Of a stretch of 41,143 bases of DNA, positions 8,203 through 16,709 are shown piece after piece (positions within the stretch are counted from its first letter, which is position 1; each line of letters opens with the position of its first letter). Source of the stretch: DATKWS01 sp035529435. Its GTDB lineage: Bacteria > Krumholzibacteriota > Krumholzibacteriia > Krumholzibacteriales > Krumholzibacteriaceae. Under the pieces are notes generated by a model that worked only from the letters and a program-made list of their open reading frames with translations, did not search any database and was not told where the DNA came from. The stretch is from contig DATKWS010000094.1 of the NCBI GenBank assembly GCA_035529435.1, positions 1 to 41,143 on the forward strand. Reading direction: 5' to 3'. Both the position numbers and the translations under genes were made by a program.

Positions 8203-10923
8203 ATGCCGATGACCCTCATTCTCATAGATGGACACGCAATCGCGTACCGGTCCTATTTCGCCTTCATCAGGAATCCGCTCACCAATTCGAAGGGACAGAA
8301 CACCAGCGCGGTGTTCGGTTTCGCCCGGATGCTGATGCTTGTCCAGAAACGGTATCGGCCCGATTATCTCGCCGTCGCGTTCGACAGCGGGGAGGAAACG
8401 GAGCGCCACCGCGAGTATTCCGAATACAAGGCGAACCGAGACGAGATGCCGGACGATCTCTCGTCGCAGCTCCCGATCCTCTTCGATCTTCTCGAAGCCT
8501 TCGGCGTGCCGGTACTGGTGAAGCCCGGATACGAGGCCGATGACATTCTCGCCACCGTAGCCGGGGAGGCATCATCGCAGGGCATGGATGTCATGATCGT
8601 GACGGGCGACAAGGATCTGTACCAGCTGCTCAACGATCGCATTCATATCATACGCCCCTCGACGGGAACCGGCCTCACCGATGAGGTCGGTCCCGAGTTT
8701 CTCGAGGAGAAGTATGGATTGAAACCGCCGCAGATCGTCGATCTCCTCGCGTTGATGGGTGACAGCTCGGACAACATCCCCGGCGTGAAGGGCATCGGCG
8801 AGAAGACCGCGCTCCGTCTCCTTCACGAATTCGGGTCGCTCGATGAAATTCTCGACAAGCTCGACGACGTGAAGCCGGAGCACGTCAGGCGGAAGATCGC
8901 GGAGGGCCTTGATGATGCGCTGCTCTCACGGGACCTCGTCACGCTGAGGAACGTGCCGTTTACGGTCGTCCTGTCCGAGCTGAGGCCCGCACCTCCCGAT
9001 GAGGAGCGGCTCACCCGGCTGCTGCTCGACCTGGAGTTCCATCAGCTGATCCGTGAGCTCTCGCTGGGGCCGGTTGTGGAGGATGCGGCGGCGAAGTACG
9101 AAACGGTCGATGTGGACGGATTGGAAACGCTCGCCGCGGAGCTCCGCCGGGCCGGCGAATTCGTGCTCGATGTCGAGACCACATCGATCGATGCAATGCA
9201 GGCGCGGCTGGTCGGCGTCTCGTTCTGTACACGGGAGGAGCGGGCATGGTACGCGCCGGTGGCCACCGAGCGAACATCCGGCGGGTACGGCCTGTTCGCC
9301 GGGACGGCGAACAGGGAGAGTGCCGGGATCGATCTCGATCTGATCCGCGAGAAGCTCGGCCCCGTTCTCGCCGATGAGAACATCGCCAAGATCGGGCATA
9401 ACATCAAGTATGATCTACTCGTGCTCGAATCGCACGGCCTGCCGGTCGCCGGCGTGGCGTTCGATACGATGATCGCCTCGTACTGTCTCGAGTCCGAGCG
9501 CCGGTCGCACGCTCTCGATAACCTCGCCCTCGAATTCTGCAAGCACCGGATGGTTTCGTACCGGGAGTTGTTCGACAAGGGCGACAAGAAACGCGATATC
9601 CGCACCGTCCCCCTGCGGAGGCTCGCTGCATATTCGTGCGAGGATGCCGATTACACGATGCGCTTGAGAAATATCTTTCAACGGAGTCTCGCCGAAGCCG
9701 GCATCGAGACGCTGTTTCGAACGGTCGAGATGCCGCTCAGCAACGTGCTGAAGAGAATGGAACAGGAGGGCGTCGGGATCGATCGCCGGGTTCTCGAGAA
9801 ACTTTCCACCGGGGTGGCGCGTCAGATCGAGACGCTGACCGCGAGCATCCACCACCTGGCCGGCGAGGAATTCAATATCAATTCCAACAAGCAGCTCCAG
9901 CGCATCCTGTTCGAGAAGCTCGGCCTCCCGTCCGCGCGCAGGATCAAGACCGGTTTCTCTACCGACAGCGAGGTTCTCTCGGAGCTCGGCGGCGAGCACG
10001 AGATCGCGAGGCTCATCCTCGACCACCGGCAGCTGACCAAGTTGGCGAGCACATACATAGACGCCCTCCCGCGGCTCGTGAATCCACTGACGGGACGCAT
10101 CCACACATCGTTCAACCAGACGGTTACGGCGACGGGGAGGCTCTCTTCGAGCGATCCGAATCTACAGAACATCCCGATACGCACGGAACTGGGCAAGCAG
10201 ATACGGCGGGCGTTCGTGCCGCGGGAGGGGAATATCCTCATGGACGCAGATTATTCACAGATCGAGCTGCGCATCATGGCTCATCTCTCGCGTGATCCCG
10301 CCCTCGTCGCCGCCTTCAGGGAGGGGACCGACGTCCACCGCCGGACGGCCGCACGGATATACGGCGTCGACGAGAACCGGGTCGATGATGCGATGCGGTC
10401 GAGCGCAAAAACGATCAATTTCGGAGTAATGTACGGCATGGGGCCCCGCGGGCTGTCCAAGGCGCTGGGGCTCTCCCTCGACGAGGCCAAGGCATTCATC
10501 GACGAGTACTTCGAGCGCCACCCCGGCGTCAGGGAGTACATCGATCACGCGATAGAGGAAGCGCGCCGGAACCGGTTCGCGCAGACCCTTCTCGGACGCC
10601 GGCGCCCCCTTCCCGATATCGATAGCGAGGACGGCAGGGTGCGGAGCTTCTCCGAGCGCATGGCCGTCAATATGCCGATCCAGGGCACGGCGGCCGACAT
10701 GATAAAGATCGCAATGGTGAATATCGATCGTGCCATGACGGAGCGGCGGCTCGATGGGCGCATGATCCTGCAGGTTCACGACGAGCTCGTGTTCGACATC
10801 CCGCCCGCCGAGCGCGATGTCGTGGAGGAACTCGTACGGACGCTCATGGAATCGGCTATCGATCTCGCGGTGCCGCTCGTCGTCGATATCGGTACGGGCA
10901 AAGACTGGCTGGAGGCGCATTGA
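8203..10923 (+). CDS. polA: DNA polymerase I
   Basis: The 906-residue, three-domain enzyme fills gaps and removes RNA primers. Residues about 1-290 form the 5'-3' exonuclease, with ILIDGHAIAYRSYFAF, VTGDKDLYQL and MGDSSDNIPGVKGIGEKTA. Residues about 300-490 form a 3'-5' proofreading domain that looks active: the Exo I Asp and Glu are in VLDVETTS, Exo II is KIGHNIKYD, and Exo III has YSCEDADYT. The polymerase has motif A MDADYSQIELR, motif B RSSAKTINFGVMYG and motif C LQVHDELVF. Phe in the INFG of motif B predicts discrimination against dideoxynucleotides, as in E. coli. A second ATG at 8209 is possible. The stop codon shares one base with the ATG of coaE. Confidence 0.97.
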   Translation: MPMTLILIDGHAIAYRSYFAFIRNPLTNSKGQNTSAVFGFARMLMLVQKRYRPDYLAVAFDSGEETERHREYSEYKANRDEMPDDLSSQLPILFDLLEAFGVPVLVKPGYEADDILATVAGEASSQGMDVMIVTGDKDLYQLLNDRIHIIRPSTGTGLTDEVGPEFLEEKYGLKPPQIVDLLALMGDSSDNIPGVKGIGEKTALRLLHEFGSLDEILDKLDDVKPEHVRRKIAEGLDDALLSRDLVTLRNVPFTVVLSELRPAPPDEERLTRLLLDLEFHQLIRELSLGPVVEDAAAKYETVDVDGLETLAAELRRAGEFVLDVETTSIDAMQARLVGVSFCTREERAWYAPVATERTSGGYGLFAGTANRESAGIDLDLIREKLGPVLADENIAKIGHNIKYDLLVLESHGLPVAGVAFDTMIASYCLESERRSHALDNLALEFCKHRMVSYRELFDKGDKKRDIRTVPLRRLAAYSCEDADYTMRLRNIFQRSLAEAGIETLFRTVEMPLSNVLKRMEQEGVGIDRRVLEKLSTGVARQIETLTASIHHLAGEEFNINSNKQLQRILFEKLGLPSARRIKTGFSTDSEVLSELGGEHEIARLILDHRQLTKLASTYIDALPRLVNPLTGRIHTSFNQTVTATGRLSSSDPNLQNIPIRTELGKQIRRAFVPREGNILMDADYSQIELRIMAHLSRDPALVAAFREGTDVHRRTAARIYGVDENRVDDAMRSSAKTINFGVMYGMGPRGLSKALGLSLDEAKAFIDEYFERHPGVREYIDHAIEEARRNRFAQTLLGRRRPLPDIDSEDGRVRSFSERMAVNMPIQGTAADMIKIAMVNIDRAMTERRLDGRMILQVHDELVFDIPPAERDVVEELVRTLMESAIDLAVPLVVDIGTGKDWLEAH

Positions 10924-11549
10924 TGAAGAGCCCCGTGATCGTGGTTACGGGAGGAATCGCCTCCGGTAAGACGACCGTCGCCGGGGTCATGGCGGCGCGG
11001 GGCGGCGCCCTCGTCGACTGCGACGCGCTGGCGCACGCGGCGCTGGCCCGGACTGCGGTCAAACGGCAACTCGTCCGCTCGTTCGGCCGTTCCGTTCTCA
11101 CACGGGCGGGAAACGTCTCGCGGGCGAAACTGCGGGCGGCCGTCTTCTCCAGTGACGAGCGGATGAGGGCACTCAACGAGATCGTCCGCCCGCACGTGAC
11201 GCGAATCATCAACGATGAGGTCCGGCGCCTGCGGGCGGTGGTCCCGTACATTGTCCTTGATGCGGTCCTGTTTTTCCATTATACATTCAGATTCAAAGTC
11301 GCGTTGACGGTCGTCACCGAGGCACCGAAAACGATCAGGATCGGGCGGTTGATGAGGAGAAACGGATTGTCGAGGGACGAGGCGCTCGAGCGGATCGAGC
11401 ACCAGCACTACCTCGAACGGGATTGGGCACGCGCGGACCACACCATCGGAACGGCTGTCGCGAGGTGCACGGTCGAGCGGATTGCGGCGGATATACGCGA
11501 CGGTTTCTTGGCGAGGCACGGAATCGCCGGGGGGTTCAATAATGGATGA
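10923..11549 (+). CDS. coaE: Dephospho-CoA kinase
   Basis: The 208-residue protein performs the last step of coenzyme A synthesis, phosphorylating the 3'-hydroxyl of dephospho-CoA. The P-loop is GGIASGKTT at about residues 10-18, with a VDCDALAHAAL motif carrying the catalytic-region aspartate, and a lid segment RIGRLMRRNGLSRDEALERI followed by H-Q. The usual D-x-PLLFE segment is replaced by VLDAVLFFH, a divergence from better-known members. The start is taken as the ATG in the TGATG overlap with the polA stop, with GGAGG just upstream; an in-frame TTG lies one codon earlier. Its last 8 bases overlap the start of prfB. Confidence 0.87.
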   Translation: MKSPVIVVTGGIASGKTTVAGVMAARGGALVDCDALAHAALARTAVKRQLVRSFGRSVLTRAGNVSRAKLRAAVFSSDERMRALNEIVRPHVTRIINDEVRRLRAVVPYIVLDAVLFFHYTFRFKVALTVVTEAPKTIRIGRLMRRNGLSRDEALERIEHQHYLERDWARADHTIGTAVARCTVERIAADIRDGFLARHGIAGGFNNG

Positions 11550-12664
11550 GCAATTGACGCCGAGGGAAATCGAGGAATCGATCGGGGAACTGGAGGGGCG
11601 GCTCTATACGCTGCAGGAGTATCTTTGACGCTGATATCCTCAGGGCACAGGCGATCGAAATCGAGAAACGGATGGAACGGGCAGGTTTCTGGGACGACCG
11701 CGAATCGGCGGAGGAGCGCGTCACGCGGTTGAAGGAGCTGAAGAGGATCCTCGATCCCATCGAACGGATTTCGGGGGATCTCGCCTCTCTCAAGGAACTG
11801 TTCGCCCTCAACGAGGAAGAGAGCGACCGCACGATGCTCGACGAGATAACGTCCGAGCTCGGCGGCCTGAGACGCGGTCTCGATACGCTGGAGTTGGCGG
11901 TGCTGCTCTCCGGGGAGCACGACGGCGGAAACGCCCTCCTCACGATACATCCCGGCGCCGGTGGAACGGAATCGCAGGATTGGGCGGAGATGCTGCTCCG
12001 CCTCTACACGCGGTTCCTGGAGAACGGCGATTACCAATTCCGGATCCTCGATCTTCAACCGGGTGATGAGGCCGGTATCAAGAACGTCACGATCGAGGTC
12101 AAAGGTGATTACGCGTTCGGCAGGTTGAAATCGGAAAGCGGTATTCACCGGCTGGTCCGGATATCACCGTTCGATGCGGGCCACCGCCGCCACACATCGT
12201 TCGCATCCGTCTTCGTGTATCCCGAGATCGACGACAAGATCGAGGTGGAGATCGGTCCCGAGGATATCCGGATCGATACCTACCGGGCCAGCGGCGCCGG
12301 CGGGCAGCATGTCAACAAGGTTTCCTCGGCCGTCCGGATCACGCACTTCCCCACCGGGATCGTCGTACAGTGCCAGAACGAGCGGTCGCAGCACCGCAAC
12401 AGGGACATGGCGATGCGGGTCCTGCGGTCGAGGATATATTCCAGGCTGCTCGAGGAGGAGGAGAAGAAGAAGACGAAAATAGCCGGTGAGAAAAAGGGCA
12501 TCTCCTGGGGCAACCAGATCAGGAGCTACGTGTTTCAGCCCTATACCATGGTCAAGGACCATCGAACGGGGATCCAGACCGGAAATATTCAGGCGGTCAT
12601 GGACGGCGATATTGATCGGTTCATCGAAGGGTACCTCAGATGGAAGGAAAGGAAGGGAACGTGA
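11542..12664 (+). CDS. prfB: Peptide chain release factor 2, expressed by programmed +1 frameshift
   Basis: RF2 releases finished proteins at UGA and UAA codons. A 28-codon zero frame runs from the ATG at 11542 to an in-frame TGA at 11626-11628. Reading must shift +1 after CTT (11623-11625) and resume with GAC at 11627, giving 373 residues, close to the usual 365. The main part has the RF2 recognition tripeptide SPF in RISPFDAGHRRHTSF and the catalytic GGQ in GAGGQHVNK. The C-terminal rest includes QNERSQHRNRDMAM. The start overlaps the end of coaE and the gene overlaps lysS. An annotation without the shift would wrongly begin near 11672 and lose the first 43 residues. Confidence 0.95.
11615..11629 (+). 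promoter_or_regulatory. RF2 autoregulatory frameshift site
   Basis: The sequence AGGAG-TAT-CTT-TGA-C has all the parts of the classical prfB site: an internal Shine-Dalgarno-like AGGAG (11615-11619) three bases before the slippery CTT codon, then the in-frame TGA and a following C that weakens termination. Low RF2 lengthens the pause at TGA and favours the shift, so RF2 controls its own level. Confidence 0.95.
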
Positions 12665-14157
12665 GTCGTGCCGGAGAACGGACGGACGCGGGGAACGAAC
12701 GGGTTATCCGTATCGAAAAGGTAAAGAAGCTGCGGGAAATGGGAGTCGATCCGTACCCGTTTCGATTCCAGCGGACGCACCACGTGGCACAGGCGATCGA
12801 GGAGCGGGACCCTATCATCACGTCCGGGAAGGCGATCGCGCTGGCCGGACGGATTACTTCCCTCCGCAAACACGGCCACACCGCCTTCGGCCATCTCAAG
12901 GACGGAACGGGGAGTCTGCAATTCTACATACGCGACGATGAGGTGGAAGACAAGAATTTCGCCGTTTTCAAGCTGCTCGATGTCGGTGATATCGTCGGCC
13001 TCTGGGGTATCCTGTTCACGACGAAAACCGGCGAGCTGACGATGCGCATCCGCACCCTCGAGCTGCTCAGCAAATCGATTCGGCCGCTGCCGGAGAAGTT
13101 CCATGGTCTCCTGGACAAGGAAATCCGGTACCGGCAACGCTACGTCGATCTGATCGTCAATGACGACGTGATGGCCGTGTTCCGGACGAGATCGCGCATG
13201 ATCGACGTTGTACGCCGGTTCCTCGTGCGGAACGGGTTCCTCGAAGTGGAAACCCCGATCCTTCAGCCGATATACGGCGGCGCGCTGGCACGGCCGTTCG
13301 TCACCAGGCACAACGCCCTCGACATGGATCTGTATCTCCGCATCGCGAACGAGCTGTACCTGAAACGTCTCATTGTCGGAGGCATCGAGCGTGTGTTCGA
13401 GTTTTCCAAGGATTTCAGAAACGAGGGCATGGACCGTTCGCACAATCCAGAATTCACCATGCTCGAATGTTATGCGGCGTACTGGGATTATGAGGACATG
13501 ATGAGCTTCGTCGAGGAGATGCACGCCGAGCTGTGCGGCAAGATTGCGGATAACCGACCGGTCGTCTTCGGAGGGCGGGAAATAGATCTCATGCCGCCGT
13601 GGCGGCGGCTTCCGTTCTTCGATGCACTCGGGGAGCAAACGGGCGAGGATCTCACGGGCGCGGACGAGGGGCGCCTCGCATCCCTCGCCGGTGCGCACGG
13701 TCTCGATGCGGACGGGATCGAGGGGCGGGGCGGACTGCTCGATCTGCTCTTCTCCGAGCTCGTCGAGCCGCATCTCATCCAGCCCACATTCATCACGGAC
13801 TATCCCGTAGAGCTTTCCCCCCTCGCGAAGCGGCATCGAAGCCGCACGGGCCTCGTCGAGCGGTTCGAGCCGTACATCGCGGGATTCGAGATCGGGAATG
13901 CCTTCAGCGAGTTGAACGATCCACTCGATCAACGGGAACGGTTCGAGCAGCAGGACCGCATGCGGGAAGCCGGCTCCGACGAGAGCCACCCGATCGATGA
14001 GGATTACCTCAGGGCCCTCGAGTACGGCATGCCCCCGACCGGGGGGCTGGGGATCGGTATCGACCGTCTCGTGATGCTTTTCACCGATTCCCCATCAATC
14101 AGGGATGTGATCCTCTTTCCGCAGATGCGTCCAGAGGAGGGGCGGGAATCCGATTGA
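12640..14157 (+). CDS. lysS: Lysyl-tRNA synthetase, class II
   Basis: The 505-residue class II synthetase charges tRNA-Lys in the cytoplasm. The N-terminal OB-fold anticodon domain (about 60-160) includes LAGRITSLRKHGHTAFGHLKDG. The catalytic core has class II motif 1 around MIDVVRRFLVRNGFLEVETP, motif 2 FRNEGMDRSHNPEFTMLE, and motif 3 GLGIGIDRLVMLFTDS. Within the core, TDYPVELSPLAKRH and the EIGNAFSELNDPLDQRERF segment are typical of LysRS. Two starts are possible: ATG 12640 with GAAGGG 8 bases upstream, or GTG 12661 with GGAAGGGAAC upstream and a 4-base GTGA overlap with prfB. The second would give 498 residues. The gene order prfB-lysS-lolC is common in many bacteria. Confidence 0.96.
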   Translation: MEGKEGNVSRAGERTDAGNERVIRIEKVKKLREMGVDPYPFRFQRTHHVAQAIEERDPIITSGKAIALAGRITSLRKHGHTAFGHLKDGTGSLQFYIRDDEVEDKNFAVFKLLDVGDIVGLWGILFTTKTGELTMRIRTLELLSKSIRPLPEKFHGLLDKEIRYRQRYVDLIVNDDVMAVFRTRSRMIDVVRRFLVRNGFLEVETPILQPIYGGALARPFVTRHNALDMDLYLRIANELYLKRLIVGGIERVFEFSKDFRNEGMDRSHNPEFTMLECYAAYWDYEDMMSFVEEMHAELCGKIADNRPVVFGGREIDLMPPWRRLPFFDALGEQTGEDLTGADEGRLASLAGAHGLDADGIEGRGGLLDLLFSELVEPHLIQPTFITDYPVELSPLAKRHRSRTGLVERFEPYIAGFEIGNAFSELNDPLDQRERFEQQDRMREAGSDESHPIDEDYLRALEYGMPPTGGLGIGIDRLVMLFTDSPSIRDVILFPQMRPEEGRESD

Positions 14158-15419
14158 ATCAGATGCATTACTCACTGGCCATAGCGCTCAGATATCTGAG
14201 GACGAAGCGGCGAAGCGGTTTCGTATCCCGCGTCACGATGATCGCGGTGGGGGGGACCTTCGTCGGCGTTACCACGCTGATCATAGTCCTGTCGTTGATG
14301 AACGGCTTCGAGCACGAGCTGCGGAGCAGGATCATCGGATTCAACACCCACGTGCTCGTCTTCGCGCGGACTCCCGGTTCGTGGACCGGGATCGACTCCG
14401 TCGCCGCGATGATCGAGGAGATTTCGGACGTCGTCGGGACGTCGCCCTTCGTGCGGGGCGAGGCGCTGATCTATTACGAGGTGATCCCCAACGTCAAGGT
14501 GAAGATCAAGGGAGTCATCGTCAAGGGCATCGATCTCGAACGGGAACGGACCGTCTCGAACGTCATCGACTCGATCGCCCCCCCGATCACCACATTCATC
14601 GCAACCGGCTTCGATGATGACGGGGACATGCCCGGGATTGTCCTCGGGGATGAACTGGCCCGCGATCTCAGGATATCACTGGGCGAGCAGGTCAGCCTGG
14701 TCACCACACCGGCGGAGCTCAAGCTGGGAAAGGTCGATCCCAGAACGTGCGATTTCCGCGTCATCGGTTTCTTCAAGACCGGCGTCTTCGAGTTCGACGC
14801 GCGGTTTGCCTATATCGACCGTACGGATGCGGAAAGCTTTTTCGACTTCGAGGCGGCGACGCGGGGCCTGGGAATCAAGGTGCGCGATATCTACCAGGCC
14901 GGCAGGATAGACGAGGAGATACAGGATCGCCTCCAGTCCTACGTGTACGGCACGAACAACTGGATACTGATGAACAAGAACCTATTCAGTTACATCAAGG
15001 TCGAGAAGATCCTGATGTTTCTCCTGCTGACCCTGATCATCCTCGTGGCAGCCTTCAATCTCGTCGGGATGCTCACCATGGTGATCATGGAAAAACGAAA
15101 GGAGATCGGCATCCTTCGTTCCATGGGGGCGTCCTCACGGGGGATCATGTCGATCTTCATGATTGAGGGTACGTTGATCGGGGCGATGGGTACCGTGATG
15201 GGCGTCATAGTGGGTCTCGTTGTATGCGCGATCCTGAAGGAGATCAATATCGATCTCCCCCCCGACGTCTACTTCATCAACAAGCTCCCCGTTGTGGTCC
15301 AGGGGCTCGATGTTCTTCTCGTTTCCCTCGCCTCACTCGGGATCGCCTTCGCTGCAACGATATACCCGAGCTGGGAGGCGTGTCGGCTCGCCCCCCTCGA
15401 TGTAATCCGGTATGATTGA
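14154..15419 (+). CDS. lolC: Lipoprotein-releasing ABC transporter permease LolC/LolE
   Basis: The 421-residue inner-membrane permease helps release outer-membrane lipoproteins to the periplasmic carrier. It has the MacB/FtsX-like layout: a start YSLAIALRYLRTKRRSGFVS, a first membrane helix about 27-50 ending in LSLMNGFEHEL (the LolC/E hallmark), a large periplasmic domain about 50-270, then three C-terminal helices about 280-310, 328-355 and 380-405, with the conserved EKRKEIGILRSMGASSRGIM coupling segment. The TTG at 14154 is placed about 7 bases after GGCGGG; an ATG at 14163 is also possible. Its ATPase partner lolD follows after an 83-base spacer. Only one permease gene is seen, so it may form a homodimer (LolF-like) or a second copy may lie elsewhere. 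Confidence 0.92.
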   Translation: MNQMHYSLAIALRYLRTKRRSGFVSRVTMIAVGGTFVGVTTLIIVLSLMNGFEHELRSRIIGFNTHVLVFARTPGSWTGIDSVAAMIEEISDVVGTSPFVRGEALIYYEVIPNVKVKIKGVIVKGIDLERERTVSNVIDSIAPPITTFIATGFDDDGDMPGIVLGDELARDLRISLGEQVSLVTTPAELKLGKVDPRTCDFRVIGFFKTGVFEFDARFAYIDRTDAESFFDFEAATRGLGIKVRDIYQAGRIDEEIQDRLQSYVYGTNNWILMNKNLFSYIKVEKILMFLLLTLIILVAAFNLVGMLTMVIMEKRKEIGILRSMGASSRGIMSIFMIEGTLIGAMGTVMGVIVGLVVCAILKEINIDLPPDVYFINKLPVVVQGLDVLLVSLASLGIAFAATIYPSWEACRLAPLDVIRYD

Positions 15420-15502
15420 CGGGATGCTATTGCAATTAAAAAGAGTATACTATGGCATAATGTGCGACGAACCGTCCTTCGATATATTATATTAGTGGTG
15501 AG
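15420..15502 (+). promoter_or_regulatory. AT-rich spacer before lolD, possible weak promoter
   Basis: This 83-base gap is clearly richer in A and T than the genes around it and holds TATACT (15446), CATAAT (15456) and TATATT (15483) as -10-like boxes. The only -35-like element, TTGCAA at 15430, sits 20 bases from CATAAT, so no arrangement is convincing. It could give separate expression of lolD-mcsA-mcsB-clpC. No hairpin terminator was seen. Confidence 0.3.
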
Positions 15503-16207
15503 ATGAGTATTTTACAGGCAGAGCGGTTGTGCCGGACGTTTCACGGGACGAAAGGACCGATCGAGGTCTTGCGCGGCGCCGATCTTTCGGCCGAGGAAGG
15601 TGAGATCGTCGTCATCCTCGGCGCCTCGGGAGCGGGGAAGAGCACCCTGCTCCACCTTCTCGGGACTCTCGATCTGCCCGATGAGGGGAGGGTTCTCATC
15701 AGGGGGATGGATCCCCGGGAGTGCAGCGAGCGTGAGCTCAACCGGATACGGAACCGCGACCTCGGATTCGTCTTCCAGTTTCACTACCTGCTCCCCGAGT
15801 TCACCGCGTTCGAGAACGTCATGATGCCGTCCCTGCTGCGCGGCGCCGACCAGGAGGAGGCCGGGAAGAGGGCGGTACGGCTTCTCACCGATGTGGGACT
15901 GGCCGAACGGATGTCCCATCGACCGGCCGAACTGTCCGGCGGCGAGCAGCAGCGCGTTGCGGTGGCCCGTGCCCTCGTCAACGAACCGGCCATCGTACTG
16001 GCCGACGAACCGTCGGGGAATCTGGACGATCGTAACAGCGAGGGACTCCATTCGCTGATCGCGGAGCTGAGCCGGTCCAAGAAACAAACATTCGTGATCG
16101 TCACGCACAAGAAGGAACTCCTCGGGCGGGCCGACCGGGGTCTCGTTCTGGAGGGAGGAATCCTGCACCTATTTCAAGAGAGGCATGATGCTGTGCCAAG
16201 TATGTAA
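15503..16207 (+). CDS. lolD: Lipoprotein-releasing ABC transporter ATPase LolD
   Basis: The 234-residue ATPase powers the LolC/E permease encoded just upstream. The Walker A motif is GASGAGKST (about 39-47), the Q-loop region is FVFQFHYLLPEFTAFENVMM, the ABC signature is LSGGEQQRVAVARAL, and Walker B is IVLADEPSGNLD. The HYLLPEFTAFENV segment after the Q-loop is characteristic of LolD rather than of FtsE or MacB. The switch histidine is in IVTHKKEL. Start codon ATG 15503 is preceded by only a weak GGTGAG. Its end overlaps mcsA by 23 bases, tying lipoprotein export to the proteolysis genes that follow. Confidence 0.95.
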   Translation: MSILQAERLCRTFHGTKGPIEVLRGADLSAEEGEIVVILGASGAGKSTLLHLLGTLDLPDEGRVLIRGMDPRECSERELNRIRNRDLGFVFQFHYLLPEFTAFENVMMPSLLRGADQEEAGKRAVRLLTDVGLAERMSHRPAELSGGEQQRVAVARALVNEPAIVLADEPSGNLDDRNSEGLHSLIAELSRSKKQTFVIVTHKKELLGRADRGLVLEGGILHLFQERHDAVPSM

Positions 16208-16709
16208 GAAACGGGAAGCGACGATACATTTCACCAACGTCGTCGATTCGAAGGTGGAGAAGATACATATCTGCCCGCAGTGCGCCGAGGAGAAGGGATT
16301 CGATTACCTGAAGAAGAGTAATTTCGCGATGGGCGATCTGGTCGCCGGCCTGCTCGACTCAGCCCTCTCCGATGCCGAAGCCGACGAGGGAAAGGGACGG
16401 TGCCCGAACTGTCACCGGAGTTACGATTCGTTCAAGAAGATCGGGCGGCTCGGCTGCTCGAACTGTTACGATTTTTTCCAGGAACAGCTGATCCCGCTGC
16501 TCAGCAGCATTCATGGCAACACGCGGCACCGCGGAAAGGTCCCCAAGCGTTTCAGGGACCGTGTGAACGCCGACAGGCGCGTGCTCGAGCTCGAGGAGGA
16601 GCTGAGCCGCACCATCGCATGCGAGAAGTACGAACGCGCCGCGGAGCTGCGGGACGAGATCAAGCGATTGCGAAACGATACGGAGGGCGGCGATACGGTA
16701 TGTCAGTGA
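16185..16709 (+). CDS. mcsA: McsA, zinc-binding activator of protein arginine kinase
   Basis: The 174-residue protein is the adaptor that activates McsB and links it to ClpC in Firmicutes. All four zinc-binding CxxC pairs are present: CQVC (residues 4-7), CPQC (about 31-34), CPNC (about 72-75) and CSNC (about 92-95). A C-terminal UVR-type helix pair (EKYERAAELRDEIKRL) follows, as used for contacting ClpC or UvrC partners. ATG ATG at 16185/16188 gives two equivalent starts. It overlaps lolD upstream and mcsB downstream. No CtsR gene is present next to it, unlike the Bacillus ctsR-mcsA-mcsB-clpC operon. Confidence 0.92.
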   Translation: MMLCQVCKKREATIHFTNVVDSKVEKIHICPQCAEEKGFDYLKKSNFAMGDLVAGLLDSALSDAEADEGKGRCPNCHRSYDSFKKIGRLGCSNCYDFFQEQLIPLLSSIHGNTRHRGKVPKRFRDRVNADRRVLELEEELSRTIACEKYERAAELRDEIKRLRNDTEGGDTVCQ

